DNA from: Fidelibacterota bacterium
Lineage (GTDB): Bacteria > Fidelibacterota > Marinisomatia > Marinisomatales > TCS55
Direction: 5' to 3'
DNA: 32,098 nt
Assembly: GCA_012964665.1 (NCBI GenBank)
Contig: DTTO01000042.1
Coordinates: 1 to 32,098 of the forward strand
In this document: piece after piece, positions 1 to 7,939 of the stretch
How positions within the stretch are numbered: position 1 is the first letter of the stretch
How the letters are laid out: the number at the start of each line of letters is the position of its first letter
Program-made: the position numbers and the translations under genes
The notes under the pieces: generated by a model
What the model saw: only the letters and a program-made list of their open reading frames with translations
What the model was told of the DNA's origin: nothing
Databases searched by the model: none

Positions 1-2391
1 ATTGATACCAATGTGGTACTTACGTTCAGTGAGCCGATCTACCATTTAGATGGCAGTACACCTTCTTTATCAACCATACGATCAAATTTTGTATTGCAGA
101 CCAATGATCCGGATCGAAGCCAGTTTAATATAAGTTATGATTTGAGTGTAAGCACCGATGGGTTAACCTATACGCTGGATCCAAAAGTATCTTTATTTTA
201 TGCTCAGGATTACATTATCACTGTCAAAGACCTGCAGGATGCTACGGGAAATCTGCTTCCAACGACCTCCAGTTCATTTACCACCGTTTATGGATATATT
301 CAAACCTACATCACCACACTGACAAACCCGACCAACAGTAAGGAAATACCGATTGAGGTCAGTTTTGGTGCCCCTGTTACGGGTTTTACTTTAAGCGATA
401 TTGTGATTACCGGTGGAACTGGAAAATCCTTTTCCGGCGGAAATAACAACTATTTCTTCGAGCTGGTTCCCACTCAAGAAGGCGATATCAGTATCAAGAT
501 ACCAGAAAAAGTATGTAATAATATTTCAAATGTAAATGACGTGAATGTTGCAGCAGAGTTAATGGTGACTTATGATGGTTCTGCGCCTACCATTAAGCAA
601 GTGGTTGATGGTTCAACTGATGGGCAAACGGATAAGGACTATCAGTCATCTAAAACCACATATGTGGGGTCTTGGTCCGTTGATGAAGATATTGCCAATA
701 TTGCCCAATTTAAAACTGCGCTTGGTACATACCCCGGTGAGAGTAATATAGTCAACTGGCGTTACATTGGCATGACAGATACTATTCAATATGATATGAT
801 CTCCTTGCTGGAAGGAACTACCTATTATCTAAGTATAGCTGCGGAAGATAAGGTAGGTAACACTTCTGATATCGTGATCAGTGACGGTATTACTATCGAT
901 GCCATGAAACCAACTGTTGGGAAGGTAAACGATGGTACAGCGGATGATGTAGACTATGTGGAAAGCAAATCCTCTATTACAGCCAACTGGTATGGTTTTC
1001 GAGATCAAACAGGAGAAATCGAATCATATAATATTGCAATTGGCACCTTCAATTACACTACAGATATCATGGATTGGGTCAATACCGGGACCATCGATTC
1101 AAGCTACAGTAAAACAATCACCCTGCCACTTTATAAAGAAATTTACTTTTTGGTGCAGGCGGTTGACGAAGCAGGAAATGTGTCTTCTACCGCTAATAGC
1201 GATGGATTTATTATTGATCCATATCTTGGACCTCCATCGTTAAAAACTGTTACACCGGAAAGTGGCTCAATCATTAGTATGACTAATATTAATGAGATAA
1301 AATTTGAATTTTCGGAACCGCTGAAAACATATGGCGTTGAATCCCGGTCATATCATACCAGTTTATATGATTATACGGTTGATTCACTGGCTACTGAATT
1401 AACAGTTACCATTAATCCTCCATTGGTCAGTTTGGATACCATAGAAATTAATGTGACCACCGTAACAGATTCCGCTGGGCGTAGCTCCTCTGATGACTTT
1501 CTTACTTTTTTTCTTACTTCTCCATTAGGCGATATTAATTCGGACATGAAGATCAATGTGCAGGATATGAACCAATTTGTTTCCGGCTGGAAAAACAAGG
1601 ATTTTCAATATGAATTGGGCCCAACACGCGGTTCTTTCCCTCATTTGATCATGGATGGTAATTCTGTATATGATCTGGACGATGCAATGATGTTTGGCAG
1701 ATTCTGGGGTTGGTCAGTTGAAAAGCATGGATTAAACACAATAAACCGACCAATTTCGGCTCTAAAACCATCTATCAGTATGAGATCGAATGGTTTTGAC
1801 ATTCAACCGCCTTCCGGATCAAAAACAGGGCAGGTATTCCTTTCATACGACCATGAATTCATGAATGTTATGATTGAAAATGCAAATGCAACAAACCTAT
1901 CAGAGATTATTCTGTCCAGCAATCAACTCGATGCAGGGCAAGCAATATACGAAGCTGGATCGCTGAGCAGATTTGATCTGAAGTCTATAAGGGTTAAAGC
2001 GGAACAATCTGAAAATAATCAATCACCTATTTTTGTTTCATACATATTTTATGGGTCTGGAAATGAGATTGTTTCTGAGGGGGAACAGGAAATCACTTTG
2101 GTACAGATCCCAGAGTCTTTTGCCTTAAATCAGAATTATCCAAACCCGTTTAATCCGTTGACTAAAATTCAATATCAATTACCCTATCAAACGGATGTCA
2201 ACTTATCCATTTATGATATATTGGGCAATGAGGTGATTGTTTTGGTGCATCAGAACCAGGCTCCAGGGACATATAATATTATTTGGGATGCAGTGGATAG
2301 AAATGGTCGGCAAGTGTCTGGCGGAGTATATTTCTATAGAATAAAAACGCGAGAATTTACCAAAACAAAGAAATTGATTTTATTGAAGTGA
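1..2391 (+). CDS. Secreted Ig-like/dockerin-like protein with T9SS sorting domain (5' end cut off)
   Basis: The frame is open from base 1, so the N-terminus lies outside the window; 796 residues are visible. In order they show an SbsA-like Ig module (TFSEPI at the start), a second Ig-like module around residues 100-190 (VTGFTLSDI), two fibronectin-like modules ending in D.VGN and DEAGN, and another SbsA-like module (KFEFSEPL). From about residue 510 comes a dockerin-like pair: DINSDMKINVQD, a D-x-N-x-D Ca-loop, then DGNSVYDLDD. The last 90 residues begin NQNYPNPFNP and end GGVYFYRIKTREF, the classic Por/T9SS type A C-terminal sorting domain. This predicts export by the type IX system and attachment at, or release from, the cell surface. 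The ligand is unknown. The sorting domain is certain; individual Ig boundaries are approximate. Confidence 0.9.
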   Translation: MDTNVVLTFSEPIYHLDGSTPSLSTIRSNFVLQTNDPDRSQFNISYDLSVSTDGLTYTLDPKVSLFYAQDYIITVKDLQDATGNLLPTTSSSFTTVYGYIQTYITTLTNPTNSKEIPIEVSFGAPVTGFTLSDIVITGGTGKSFSGGNNNYFFELVPTQEGDISIKIPEKVCNNISNVNDVNVAAELMVTYDGSAPTIKQVVDGSTDGQTDKDYQSSKTTYVGSWSVDEDIANIAQFKTALGTYPGESNIVNWRYIGMTDTIQYDMISLLEGTTYYLSIAAEDKVGNTSDIVISDGITIDAMKPTVGKVNDGTADDVDYVESKSSITANWYGFRDQTGEIESYNIAIGTFNYTTDIMDWVNTGTIDSSYSKTITLPLYKEIYFLVQAVDEAGNVSSTANSDGFIIDPYLGPPSLKTVTPESGSIISMTNINEIKFEFSEPLKTYGVESRSYHTSLYDYTVDSLATELTVTINPPLVSLDTIEINVTTVTDSAGRSSSDDFLTFFLTSPLGDINSDMKINVQDMNQFVSGWKNKDFQYELGPTRGSFPHLIMDGNSVYDLDDAMMFGRFWGWSVEKHGLNTINRPISALKPSISMRSNGFDIQPPSGSKTGQVFLSYDHEFMNVMIENANATNLSEIILSSNQLDAGQAIYEAGSLSRFDLKSIRVKAEQSENNQSPIFVSYIFYGSGNEIVSEGEQEITLVQIPESFALNQNYPNPFNPLTKIQYQLPYQTDVNLSIYDILGNEVIVLVHQNQAPGTYNIIWDAVDRNGRQVSGGVYFYRIKTREFTKTKKLILLK

Positions 2392-2765
2392 CTTTTAAAA
2401 AGGACCGCAAATCTCTTTCTCTAGCCCCGATAAAGGGGCTTTTTATTTTGTTGGCAGTTTCTACAATGGTAGGCCAGGAGAAAATAGATGAAGCAGATTT
2501 AAATATGAAAGAAACGGGATGCAAGGGTGAAATGATTGAGAAGGCTTCTAAAAATGGAATTCGATCATTAAGTTTAATGGAGCTTTTTCGTTATTATAGA
2601 GAAATCAAAAAATGTCCTGATAAAAAAGCAGGTAAAGCTATTAAAAAAGCAAATGATAATAGACAATTGAAGGAGGATGCGGAAAATTATAAAGGATTCA
2701 CTGGCTGGACATCATCTTGCGCCTATTGTGCGATAGCGTTTTTTGTTTTTTCGTTGTTTCAGTGA
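2388..2765 (+). CDS. Small secreted protein of unknown function, start uncertain
   Basis: I do not recognise a family. From the GTG at 2388 the product is 125 residues with a plausible signal peptide: basic KKDRK near the N-terminus, then a hydrophobic LFILLAVSTMVGQ stretch. A lysine- and glutamate-rich middle contains two well-spaced cysteines (CKGEM, KKCPDKK). The C-terminus is hydrophobic with a CAYC pair followed by an AIAFFVFSLF-like tail. The GTG overlaps the upstream TGA in a GTGA arrangement, which would permit translational coupling. However, an intrinsic terminator lies inside the first 20 codons, and the first in-frame ATG is at 2466, downstream of most of the signal peptide. Neither start has a clear Shine-Dalgarno. 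The body of the ORF looks real; the start is unresolved. Confidence 0.55.
   Translation: MTFKKDRKSLSLAPIKGLFILLAVSTMVGQEKIDEADLNMKETGCKGEMIEKASKNGIRSLSLMELFRYYREIKKCPDKKAGKAIKKANDNRQLKEDAENYKGFTGWTSSCAYCAIAFFVFSLFQ
2423..2449 (+). terminator. Rho-independent terminator after the T9SS protein gene
   Basis: A perfect 6-bp GC-rich stem (AGCCCC at 2423-2428, GGGGCT at 2435-2440) closes a 6-nt loop and is followed by TTTTATTTT. It sits 32 nt after the TGA of the T9SS protein gene. It also lies inside the predicted signal-peptide coding region of the next ORF. Confidence 0.75.
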
Positions 2766-2795
2766 AATGATTCGTAGGAGTTACTATATAGGGAA

Positions 2796-3149
2796 ATGAG
2801 ATACTTAGTTGCTGTTTTACTTTTCTTTCAGTTTGGATTTACTCAAGAAGTCAATCCAACAGAAGCATATAAAACTGTGCTGAGGGTAAAATTAAATATG
2901 GATGTGAATCCAGTATTTTACCTTGATGAGCCTCAATCAGCGCAGATGAATAAAGTGCATCAATCCTGTGTAGAATATTTAGATTTGTATGATGCTAAAG
3001 TGTCGCGCCAACGATTAAAAACACAAGCCAAGATCATTAATCAAGGGGCTATAAAATTCTCAAATATAAAATATGATCAAACCATACCGACAAAGGTAAA
3101 GAAAAATATTCGATATAATTATTTTTCATCCAAATTAGGTGAAGATTGA
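2796..3149 (+). CDS. Small secreted protein of unknown function
   Basis: The 117-residue product has a clear signal peptide (MRYLVAVLLFFQFGFTQ, cleavage likely after TQ) and is then hydrophilic, mixed charged and probably helical, with one Cys and a lysine-rich C-terminus (PTKVKKNIRYNYF). No known domain is recognised. It follows the preceding small secreted protein by 30 nt on the same strand. AGGAG lies about 20 nt before the ATG, and AGGGA immediately before it. Its last 31 bases overlap the end of a convergent small ORF on the other strand, so the two may affect each other's expression. Function unknown. Confidence 0.6.
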   Translation: MRYLVAVLLFFQFGFTQEVNPTEAYKTVLRVKLNMDVNPVFYLDEPQSAQMNKVHQSCVEYLDLYDAKVSRQRLKTQAKIINQGAIKFSNIKYDQTIPTKVKKNIRYNYFSSKLGED

Positions 3150-3355
3150 ATGAAATCGTCTCCTAATTCATTAAAAATGATTTTGGATATTTCTTCGGCG
3201 ATTTCGTCGCCATTTGATCCTTTCGCTTCTAATGCTTTCCAGGACTTGGATAATGTATCCAAATCCTTCTTATCCGAAAAAATTTCATCCAGCACTGCAG
3301 CTGGGATATTACAATCCCGTAAGCGCTGATAAATGTTAAAGTACATCATTTCCAT
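3119..3355 (-). CDS. Small acidic helical protein, unknown
   Basis: This 78-residue cytoplasmic-looking protein (no signal peptide) begins MEMMYFNIYQRLRDC and has an acidic, helix-friendly composition with repeated DE/EE and leucine or isoleucine spacing. No family is recognised. It reads toward, and overlaps by 31 bp, the preceding small secreted gene. Its start lies 46 bp from the divergent 48-codon gene, so the gap must hold promoters for both. The next Met codons (residues 3 and 4) are equally possible starts because no strong Shine-Dalgarno decides. Coding status rests on length and protein-like composition only. Confidence 0.5.
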   Translation of the reverse strand: MEMMYFNIYQRLRDCNIPAAVLDEIFSDKKDLDTLSKSWKALEAKGSNGDEIAEEISKIIFNELGDDFIQSSPNLDEK

Positions 3356-3401
3356 GGCAGATATTAATCCATACTGTTAATGGAGAGAAAGGAGTACCTC
3401 C

Positions 3402-3548
3402 ATGGATAAACATATCAAGGTCCTGTATGGATTATTAATCGTTGGATTTCTATCCGTATCAACCCAATTATGGTTTCAAACACAGGCGATCAATGAACTC
3501 AAATCAAAGATGGAATCAGTACGGGAGTTATTATTCAGATTTGCCTGA
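3402..3548 (+). CDS. 48-residue membrane-anchored microprotein
   Basis: The ATG at 3402 is preceded by a very good Shine-Dalgarno (AAAGGAG, 3388-3394, 7-nt gap). The product is 48 residues and ends at TGA 3546-3548. A short basic start (MDKHIK) leads into one hydrophobic segment (VLYGLLIVGFLSVS). This is followed by a 25-residue polar, coiled-coil-like tail with heptad-type spacing (INELKSKMESVRELLF). It looks like a single-pass inner-membrane microprotein with its tail on one face. No family is recognised. The ribosome-binding site is flanked by inverted repeats (3365-3374 and 3425-3434; GGAG at 3391-3394 with CTCC at 3398-3401) that could mask it. The strong ribosome-binding site and sensible topology support it despite its size. 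Confidence 0.65.
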   Translation: MDKHIKVLYGLLIVGFLSVSTQLWFQTQAINELKSKMESVRELLFRFA

Positions 3549-3616
3549 TTGTTTTATGTTAAAATGACCCTAATTTTTATACCGAATTATTCCGGATTTT
3601 AACCGATTTTACAATT

Positions 3617-3690
3617 GGCGTCGTACCCAAGTGGTCTAAGGGAACGGTTTGCAAAACCGCTATTCGCCGGTTCGAATCCGGCCGACGCCT
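3617..3690 (+). tRNA. tRNA-Cys (GCA)
   Basis: A 74-nt cloverleaf. The acceptor GGCGTCG pairs with CGACGCC, the T-stem GCCGG/CCGGC encloses TTCGAAT, and the anticodon loop is TTGCAAA, giving anticodon GCA. The discriminator base is T (U73), an identity element of tRNA-Cys. The 3' CCA is not encoded, so it must be added after transcription. Confidence 0.95.
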
Positions 3691-3700
3691 CATCGATTTT

Positions 3701-3786
3701 GCCTGGGTGATGGAATTGGTAGACATGACGGACTTAAAATCCGTTGGCCGAATGTGGCCGTGCCGGTTCGAGTCCGGCCCCGGGCA
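3701..3786 (+). tRNA. tRNA-Leu (UAA)
   Basis: A class II cloverleaf of 86 nt. The acceptor GCCTGGG pairs with CCCGGGC (one T-G pair), the anticodon stem ACGGA/TCCGT encloses CTTAAAA (anticodon TAA), and there is a long variable arm with GGCC/GGCC pairing. The discriminator is A73 as expected for leucine, and CCA is not encoded. It lies 10 nt after tRNA-Cys, so the two are presumably co-transcribed. Confidence 0.95.
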
Positions 3787-3790
3787 CAAA

Positions 3791-3825
3791 TAAGGAACCC
3801 CGTGATAACAGGGTTCCTTATTATT
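3791..3825. terminator. Perfect 10-bp stem between convergent tRNA genes, probably a bidirectional terminator
   Basis: TAAGGAACCC (3791-3800) and GGGTTCCTTA (3811-3820) are exact inverted repeats around a 10-nt loop. The stem starts 5 nt after tRNA-Leu and is followed by T-rich sequence on the + side. On the - strand, tRNA-Ala transcription ends just before it. The symmetric position between convergent tRNA genes suggests it ends both transcripts. Confidence 0.7.
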
Positions 3826-3835
3826 GTTTACTATG

Positions 3836-3908
3836 TGGAGCCGATCGGGATCGAACCGACGACCTCAGCATTGCGAACGCTGCGCTCTCCCAACTGAGCT
3901 ACGGCCCC
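3836..3908 (-). tRNA. tRNA-Ala (CGC)
   Basis: A 73-nt cloverleaf on the minus strand. The acceptor is GGGGCCG/CGGCTCC with the G3-U70 wobble that marks alanine tRNAs. The anticodon stem CAGCG/TGCTG encloses TTCGCAA (anticodon CGC), and the T-loop is TTCGATC. The discriminator is A73 and CCA is not encoded. CGC is the less usual alanine anticodon and reads only GCG. Confidence 0.93.
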
Positions 3909-3923
3909 AATATCCATGTTGAT

Positions 3924-3953
3924 AAGATAATAGATAGAATCAACACGTTTCAA
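3924..3953 (-). promoter_or_regulatory. Possible sigma70-type promoter of tRNA-Ala
   Basis: Read on the minus strand, TTGAAA (3948-3953) is followed after 18 nt by TATCTT (3924-3929). The -10 box ends 15 nt before the tRNA 5' end, a reasonable distance for a processed leader. The -10 match is only moderate. Confidence 0.35.
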
Positions 3954-4082
3954 TACAAGGCTACGCACTTTGAACTTGGAACCAATCTGAAATAATTTTG
4001 AAATGAAAATAAAAAATATGGAAATATTTTTCATCAATTCTGTGTAAAATCCCAATCAATGAATTCAAATCGAAAGTAACCA

Positions 4083-4544
4083 ATGAAGAGAAATCAACGA
4101 TTAACAGTTATGGTTCTCGCAATAGTTTTATTTAGTTGCAGTTCTAATAAAATTATATTTCCGACACAACTTGAGTATCTAACTAACTCTCAGCAGGTAT
4201 TGAACGAGTTTATCCCATACATTCAGTCGCATGGGTATACTGTGCTTAATCCAACTGATACTCGAATGACAACAAGAAGTACCAGTGGTTTTATAATATC
4301 TGAATACCTTGAAACAGATTGGCTTGCATCGGGGATTTATAATGAGAGCTCTGGAAAAGAATATGTGGTAAAACAACAAGTTTGGATACTTCTTGATACA
4401 GGTTTGATTACTATAAAGTCATTGGTTGGCTATGTGAATGAAGGTGAAATAAATACCATAGATAGTGTTCCTCCCAATCTGCATACATTTGTCACAGCGT
4501 TGCCGGAGGGACTCCGGAATCTAGTTTCTTCAAAAAGTCTATAA
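4083..4544 (+). CDS. Hypothetical lipoprotein
   Basis: The 153-residue product has a lipoprotein signal: basic MKRNQR, a hydrophobic core, and a lipobox ending LFSC with the lipidated Cys at residue 19, then SSNK. The mature part holds a segment with many Thr/Ser (DTRMTTRSTSGF) and alternating hydrophobic strands (KEYVVKQQVWILLDTGLITIKSLVGYV), suggesting a small alpha/beta domain. It is probably attached to the outer or inner membrane facing the periplasm. No family is recognised. It lies 24 nt before the M1 peptidase gene and could be co-transcribed with it; the 174-bp gap upstream leaves room for a promoter. Confidence 0.7.
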   Translation: MKRNQRLTVMVLAIVLFSCSSNKIIFPTQLEYLTNSQQVLNEFIPYIQSHGYTVLNPTDTRMTTRSTSGFIISEYLETDWLASGIYNESSGKEYVVKQQVWILLDTGLITIKSLVGYVNEGEINTIDSVPPNLHTFVTALPEGLRNLVSSKSL

Positions 4545-4568
4545 AAAATATTTAAATTTTAGGTGACA

Positions 4569-6710
4569 ATGATTTTACGCCTAATATCAATAGTTTTAAT
4601 TACATCAACTCTTTTAGGACAAAAGATCGATGTGTATTCTCGTCCTGTTCGTACCTTGCCAGATTTTGATATTGATGTTATTCATTATGATATACATCTG
4701 CGAATTGCTGAGCAGGAAAAGTCATTTTTTGGCCAAACGACCATTACATTCAAATCTCTAAAAGAAAACCTTCATACAGTCCCATTACACGCTGAAACCT
4801 TTTCGATTTTATCGGTGAAAGATGGCCTAAATGAATTGGATTATGATTATCAAGATGGATGGTTGAAGATCAAAACGCAAAAGCCTTTATCCAAAGGTGA
4901 GCAAAAGTCTATTACTATTAATTATGAATCGATAGGCAAAGTAGTGGATCCATCCAAATATGGAATGGGCGGAGCGAAAGTATTAGGAATAGGTTATTTC
5001 CCTGAAACAAAGGACAATCCTGAATTGGTCCAGTCGCATAACTTCCCTGAAGGAGCACGACACTGGTTTCCCTCCAACGACCATCCGGCAGATAAAGCAA
5101 CCAGTCGCATTGCCACCACTATCCGTTCTGATTGGAAAGTTCTCTCTAATGGAATGCTTACAGATACACAGTATAAAGGGGATTCCACCACTTATGTATG
5201 GGATTTAAATCTACCGAATTCAACGTATCTGTATGTAATGGTTGCAGGACCATTTATAGTTATTGAGGATTTTCATGGTGATATACCTACTAATTATTGG
5301 GTATATCCCAAAGATGTCCCTCATGGAATGAGGTCTTTTCACCGCACGCCGGAGATTATGAGCTTTTTTGAAAAAGAATACGGTGTTCCTTACCCGTGGC
5401 CAAAAATGGATCAAATTACCATTCCAGGAATAGGAGGGGGAGCTGAAAGCACTACTGCCACCATATTAGGCGATATTACGATCCATGATGAAAAAGCAGA
5501 TAAGGATTTTCCCAGCCATTGGCTTGTGGCTCATGAAGCAGCCCATCAATGGTGGGGTGATTATATTACTATGGGTGACTGGCATCATGCCTGGCTCAAT
5601 GAAAGTTTTGGAACTTATGGTGAATACCTTTACAGTACCCATTTAAATGGGCATGATGAAGGAAAAATCAATTTATGGAAAAAGAAGCAGGCTTATTTAA
5701 GGGAATATCACAATCGTTATTCCCGTCCAATGGTGTTTAATCAGTGGAAATACCCGAACCAGAATTTTGACAGCCATATTTATCCAAGGGGCGCGGCCGT
5801 ACTTCATATGTTGCGCCAAATGATTGGTGATAACAAGTTCAAAAATTTTCAGCGTACATTTTTAAATCGTTATGCCTTTGGCAATCCCGTTACACAAGAT
5901 TTGATTGATGTGGTCAATGAGTCTGCAGGAGAGAATATGACCTGGTTTTTTAACCAGTGGGTGCTCGGCGCTGGTCACCCTATTATGGAAATAGATCATA
6001 AGTGGGAAAAAGGAAAACTGACCATAAACATTAAGCAGGTACAGGAGGGTAGGGATTTTTCTATTTTTCAATTACCAGCTACTGTTGCTTTCTATAATGG
6101 TGCCAACGTGAAAGTAGAGCAAATTCCCATTAATAAAAAAGAACACGTATTTACCTTTAATATGAGGAAAAAACCCGATCTGGTTCGTTTTGATCCTCAA
6201 GATGAACTTTTATATGAGGCGACCTTTCCTCAATCAATTGATGAACTTATTTTTCAAATAAAACACGATAATGTAATTGGTCGTGCGCAAGCAGCTCGAA
6301 GACTAAAGGATCATGCGTCCAGCAAAAAAGTACTCAAAGCATTGGAAAAAGCGGCTGCAAGAGATAAACAGTGGTTTGTAAGAGAAGCCAGTTTGAATTC
6401 TTTATCAGATTATGCATCTATCCGATTACTTGTGAAGCAATATAAAGTTGAAAAACATACACAGCCTCGCAAAACGATTATAAGCGTATTAGCTAAAAGC
6501 GATCCTGAGGTGGCACTGAAGTTAATTCGAACCAATTTAGACCTAGACGAAAGTTATGTCGTCCAGGCGGAGATGATTCGTCAGTTGGGTAAAATCGGTT
6601 TGGAAAGTGATCTTATGATTTTACATAAGTATATCAATATCTGGTCACCAAGAAAGATCTTGAGTAAGGCCGCGCAGCAATCCACAGAATCGATCCAGGA
6701 TCGTTCCTAA
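4569..6710 (+). CDS. Secreted M1-family metallopeptidase with HEAT-like C-terminus
   Basis: This is a zinc aminopeptidase-type enzyme exported by a signal peptide (MILRLISIVLITSTLLGQ). The HEAAH motif at residues 322-326 and the third zinc ligand E345 (NESFGTYGEY, spaced exactly as HEXXH-x18-E) are intact. The substrate-binding GxMEN motif is altered to GGAES around residues 290-294, with Met and Asn replaced but the Glu kept. An N-terminal beta-domain (about 20-210) precedes the catalytic domain (about 215-470). A beta-sandwich follows, and the last 150 residues read as helical HEAT-like repeats (ARRLKDHASSKKVLKALEKA). The family trims N-terminal residues from peptides; here it likely acts in the periplasm or outside. 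I prefer the ATG at 4569, with AGGTGA just upstream; GTG 4563 would add two residues. Confidence 0.92.
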   Translation: MILRLISIVLITSTLLGQKIDVYSRPVRTLPDFDIDVIHYDIHLRIAEQEKSFFGQTTITFKSLKENLHTVPLHAETFSILSVKDGLNELDYDYQDGWLKIKTQKPLSKGEQKSITINYESIGKVVDPSKYGMGGAKVLGIGYFPETKDNPELVQSHNFPEGARHWFPSNDHPADKATSRIATTIRSDWKVLSNGMLTDTQYKGDSTTYVWDLNLPNSTYLYVMVAGPFIVIEDFHGDIPTNYWVYPKDVPHGMRSFHRTPEIMSFFEKEYGVPYPWPKMDQITIPGIGGGAESTTATILGDITIHDEKADKDFPSHWLVAHEAAHQWWGDYITMGDWHHAWLNESFGTYGEYLYSTHLNGHDEGKINLWKKKQAYLREYHNRYSRPMVFNQWKYPNQNFDSHIYPRGAAVLHMLRQMIGDNKFKNFQRTFLNRYAFGNPVTQDLIDVVNESAGENMTWFFNQWVLGAGHPIMEIDHKWEKGKLTINIKQVQEGRDFSIFQLPATVAFYNGANVKVEQIPINKKEHVFTFNMRKKPDLVRFDPQDELLYEATFPQSIDELIFQIKHDNVIGRAQAARRLKDHASSKKVLKALEKAAARDKQWFVREASLNSLSDYASIRLLVKQYKVEKHTQPRKTIISVLAKSDPEVALKLIRTNLDLDESYVVQAEMIRQLGKIGLESDLMILHKYINIWSPRKILSKAAQQSTESIQDRS

Positions 6711-6756
6711 ACTTTTCTTGCGTATTCTGCCCTCTTTTAATCTACATTCGTTTACA

Positions 6757-7899
6757 ATGCGTTTTTTTCTATTGATAATTCTTTTCGCTTCAATCAATGC
6801 ACAATCTATAATTACCGGTCGTGTCACGGATGCGAAAACTGGAAATCCTTTAGTTGGTGTAAATATCTTTTTTTCACGTACAACCTATGGAAGCACAACT
6901 GATAACAATGGATTTTATACGCTAGATGATATTCCGCTAGGTCGATATGAACTACTGGTATCTATGATTGGATATAAGGTAGCAAAAGAAAGCTTCCAAA
7001 TTGATACTGACATCAAAATAGAACGGGATTATAAACTTGTTTCCCAACCGATTCGAATGAAAGAAATTGTCGTTTCGGCCAAATCAAATAGAGAATGGAA
7101 AAAAAATTACAGACGATTCAAATCGGCATTTCTAGGTATGAGCTGGAATGCTGAATATTGCCGTATCATGAACGATTATGTGCTATCCTTTAAGAAGAAT
7201 GGAAATCTCCTTGAAGCATTTGCCAGCGAACCGCTTATTATCGAAAATAAAGGTTTAGGGTATCGAGTGATTTATACCTTGGAAGATTTCAGCGACAATA
7301 AAAAAACTGTTCGCTATTCCGGTGATCCTTTTTTTGAAGAAATGGAGCCAGAATCTTCTCGTGAATCACGTGAATGGGAAAAGAACCGAAATTTGGCTTA
7401 TCGTGGATCATTCCGACATTTTCTTTACACACTGAGTTCAAGGTTTGACGCTCGATTTGATATAGAAGCAGATAGTCTGGTTGAAATACAATATTGGCAA
7501 AGGATGTCCGGTAGCAGGAACGATCCTTTAATTCAAGAAGGGTTCAAGGTATATTTGCCCAAAAATTTCAGTCGTTATGATCCAAGATACCTACCGTTGG
7601 GTTCGGATACGCTTATGTTTTTAACAGAAAATGAGAATGAATTATACTTGGTTTTTAAAGGAAAAATGAAAATTATTTATAACAAAGAATCGGAAGAACA
7701 TAATTTTACTCCAGAACAGAGAGGTCAGGACCCTAAGCCTTACCAGACATCTTTTATTACTTTAAATAAGGAAAAGGTAATTGTGGATAAAAAAGGAAGG
7801 TATGTTGAAACATATATGATTGAACAGCAGGGGGAAATGGCCTGGGAACGTGTTGCTGATCAGTTGCCATGGGATTATTTACCGACATATCATAAATGA
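6757..7899 (+). CDS. Secreted carboxypeptidase-regulatory-like domain protein
   Basis: A typical signal peptide (MRFFLLIILFASINAQ) starts at the ATG 6757; an upstream TTG at 6718 would bury it and is rejected. Residues about 18-95 form a CarboxypepD_reg-like beta-sandwich with the familiar pattern GRVTDAKTGNPLVGVNI, GFYTLDDIPLGRYELLVS and IGYK. This module is found at the N-terminus of TonB-linked receptors and in stand-alone envelope proteins of the Bacteroidota/FCB group. The remaining 280 residues are a mixed alpha/beta region (KEWKK-rich start, then strands) that I cannot assign. It is too short for a TonB-dependent barrel. It is probably periplasmic or surface-exposed, with unknown role. 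It lies 46 nt downstream of the M1 peptidase gene. Confidence 0.8.
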   Translation: MRFFLLIILFASINAQSIITGRVTDAKTGNPLVGVNIFFSRTTYGSTTDNNGFYTLDDIPLGRYELLVSMIGYKVAKESFQIDTDIKIERDYKLVSQPIRMKEIVVSAKSNREWKKNYRRFKSAFLGMSWNAEYCRIMNDYVLSFKKNGNLLEAFASEPLIIENKGLGYRVIYTLEDFSDNKKTVRYSGDPFFEEMEPESSRESREWEKNRNLAYRGSFRHFLYTLSSRFDARFDIEADSLVEIQYWQRMSGSRNDPLIQEGFKVYLPKNFSRYDPRYLPLGSDTLMFLTENENELYLVFKGKMKIIYNKESEEHNFTPEQRGQDPKPYQTSFITLNKEKVIVDKKGRYVETYMIEQQGEMAWERVADQLPWDYLPTYHK

Positions 7900-7939
7900 T
7901 TTACCATATGTTTACTGAATATGATAATATCAATAACTA

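Noticed and set aside
3577-4055. Several open frames of 70-83 codons on both strands across the tRNA cluster
   Set aside because: They are readings of tRNA genes (for example the PDSNRH and DRTDDLS style strings that are common false predictions over tRNAs).
6718-6756. Upstream TTG start for the CarboxypepD_reg-like gene
   Set aside because: It would place 13 extra residues before a complete signal peptide that begins at the ATG 6757.
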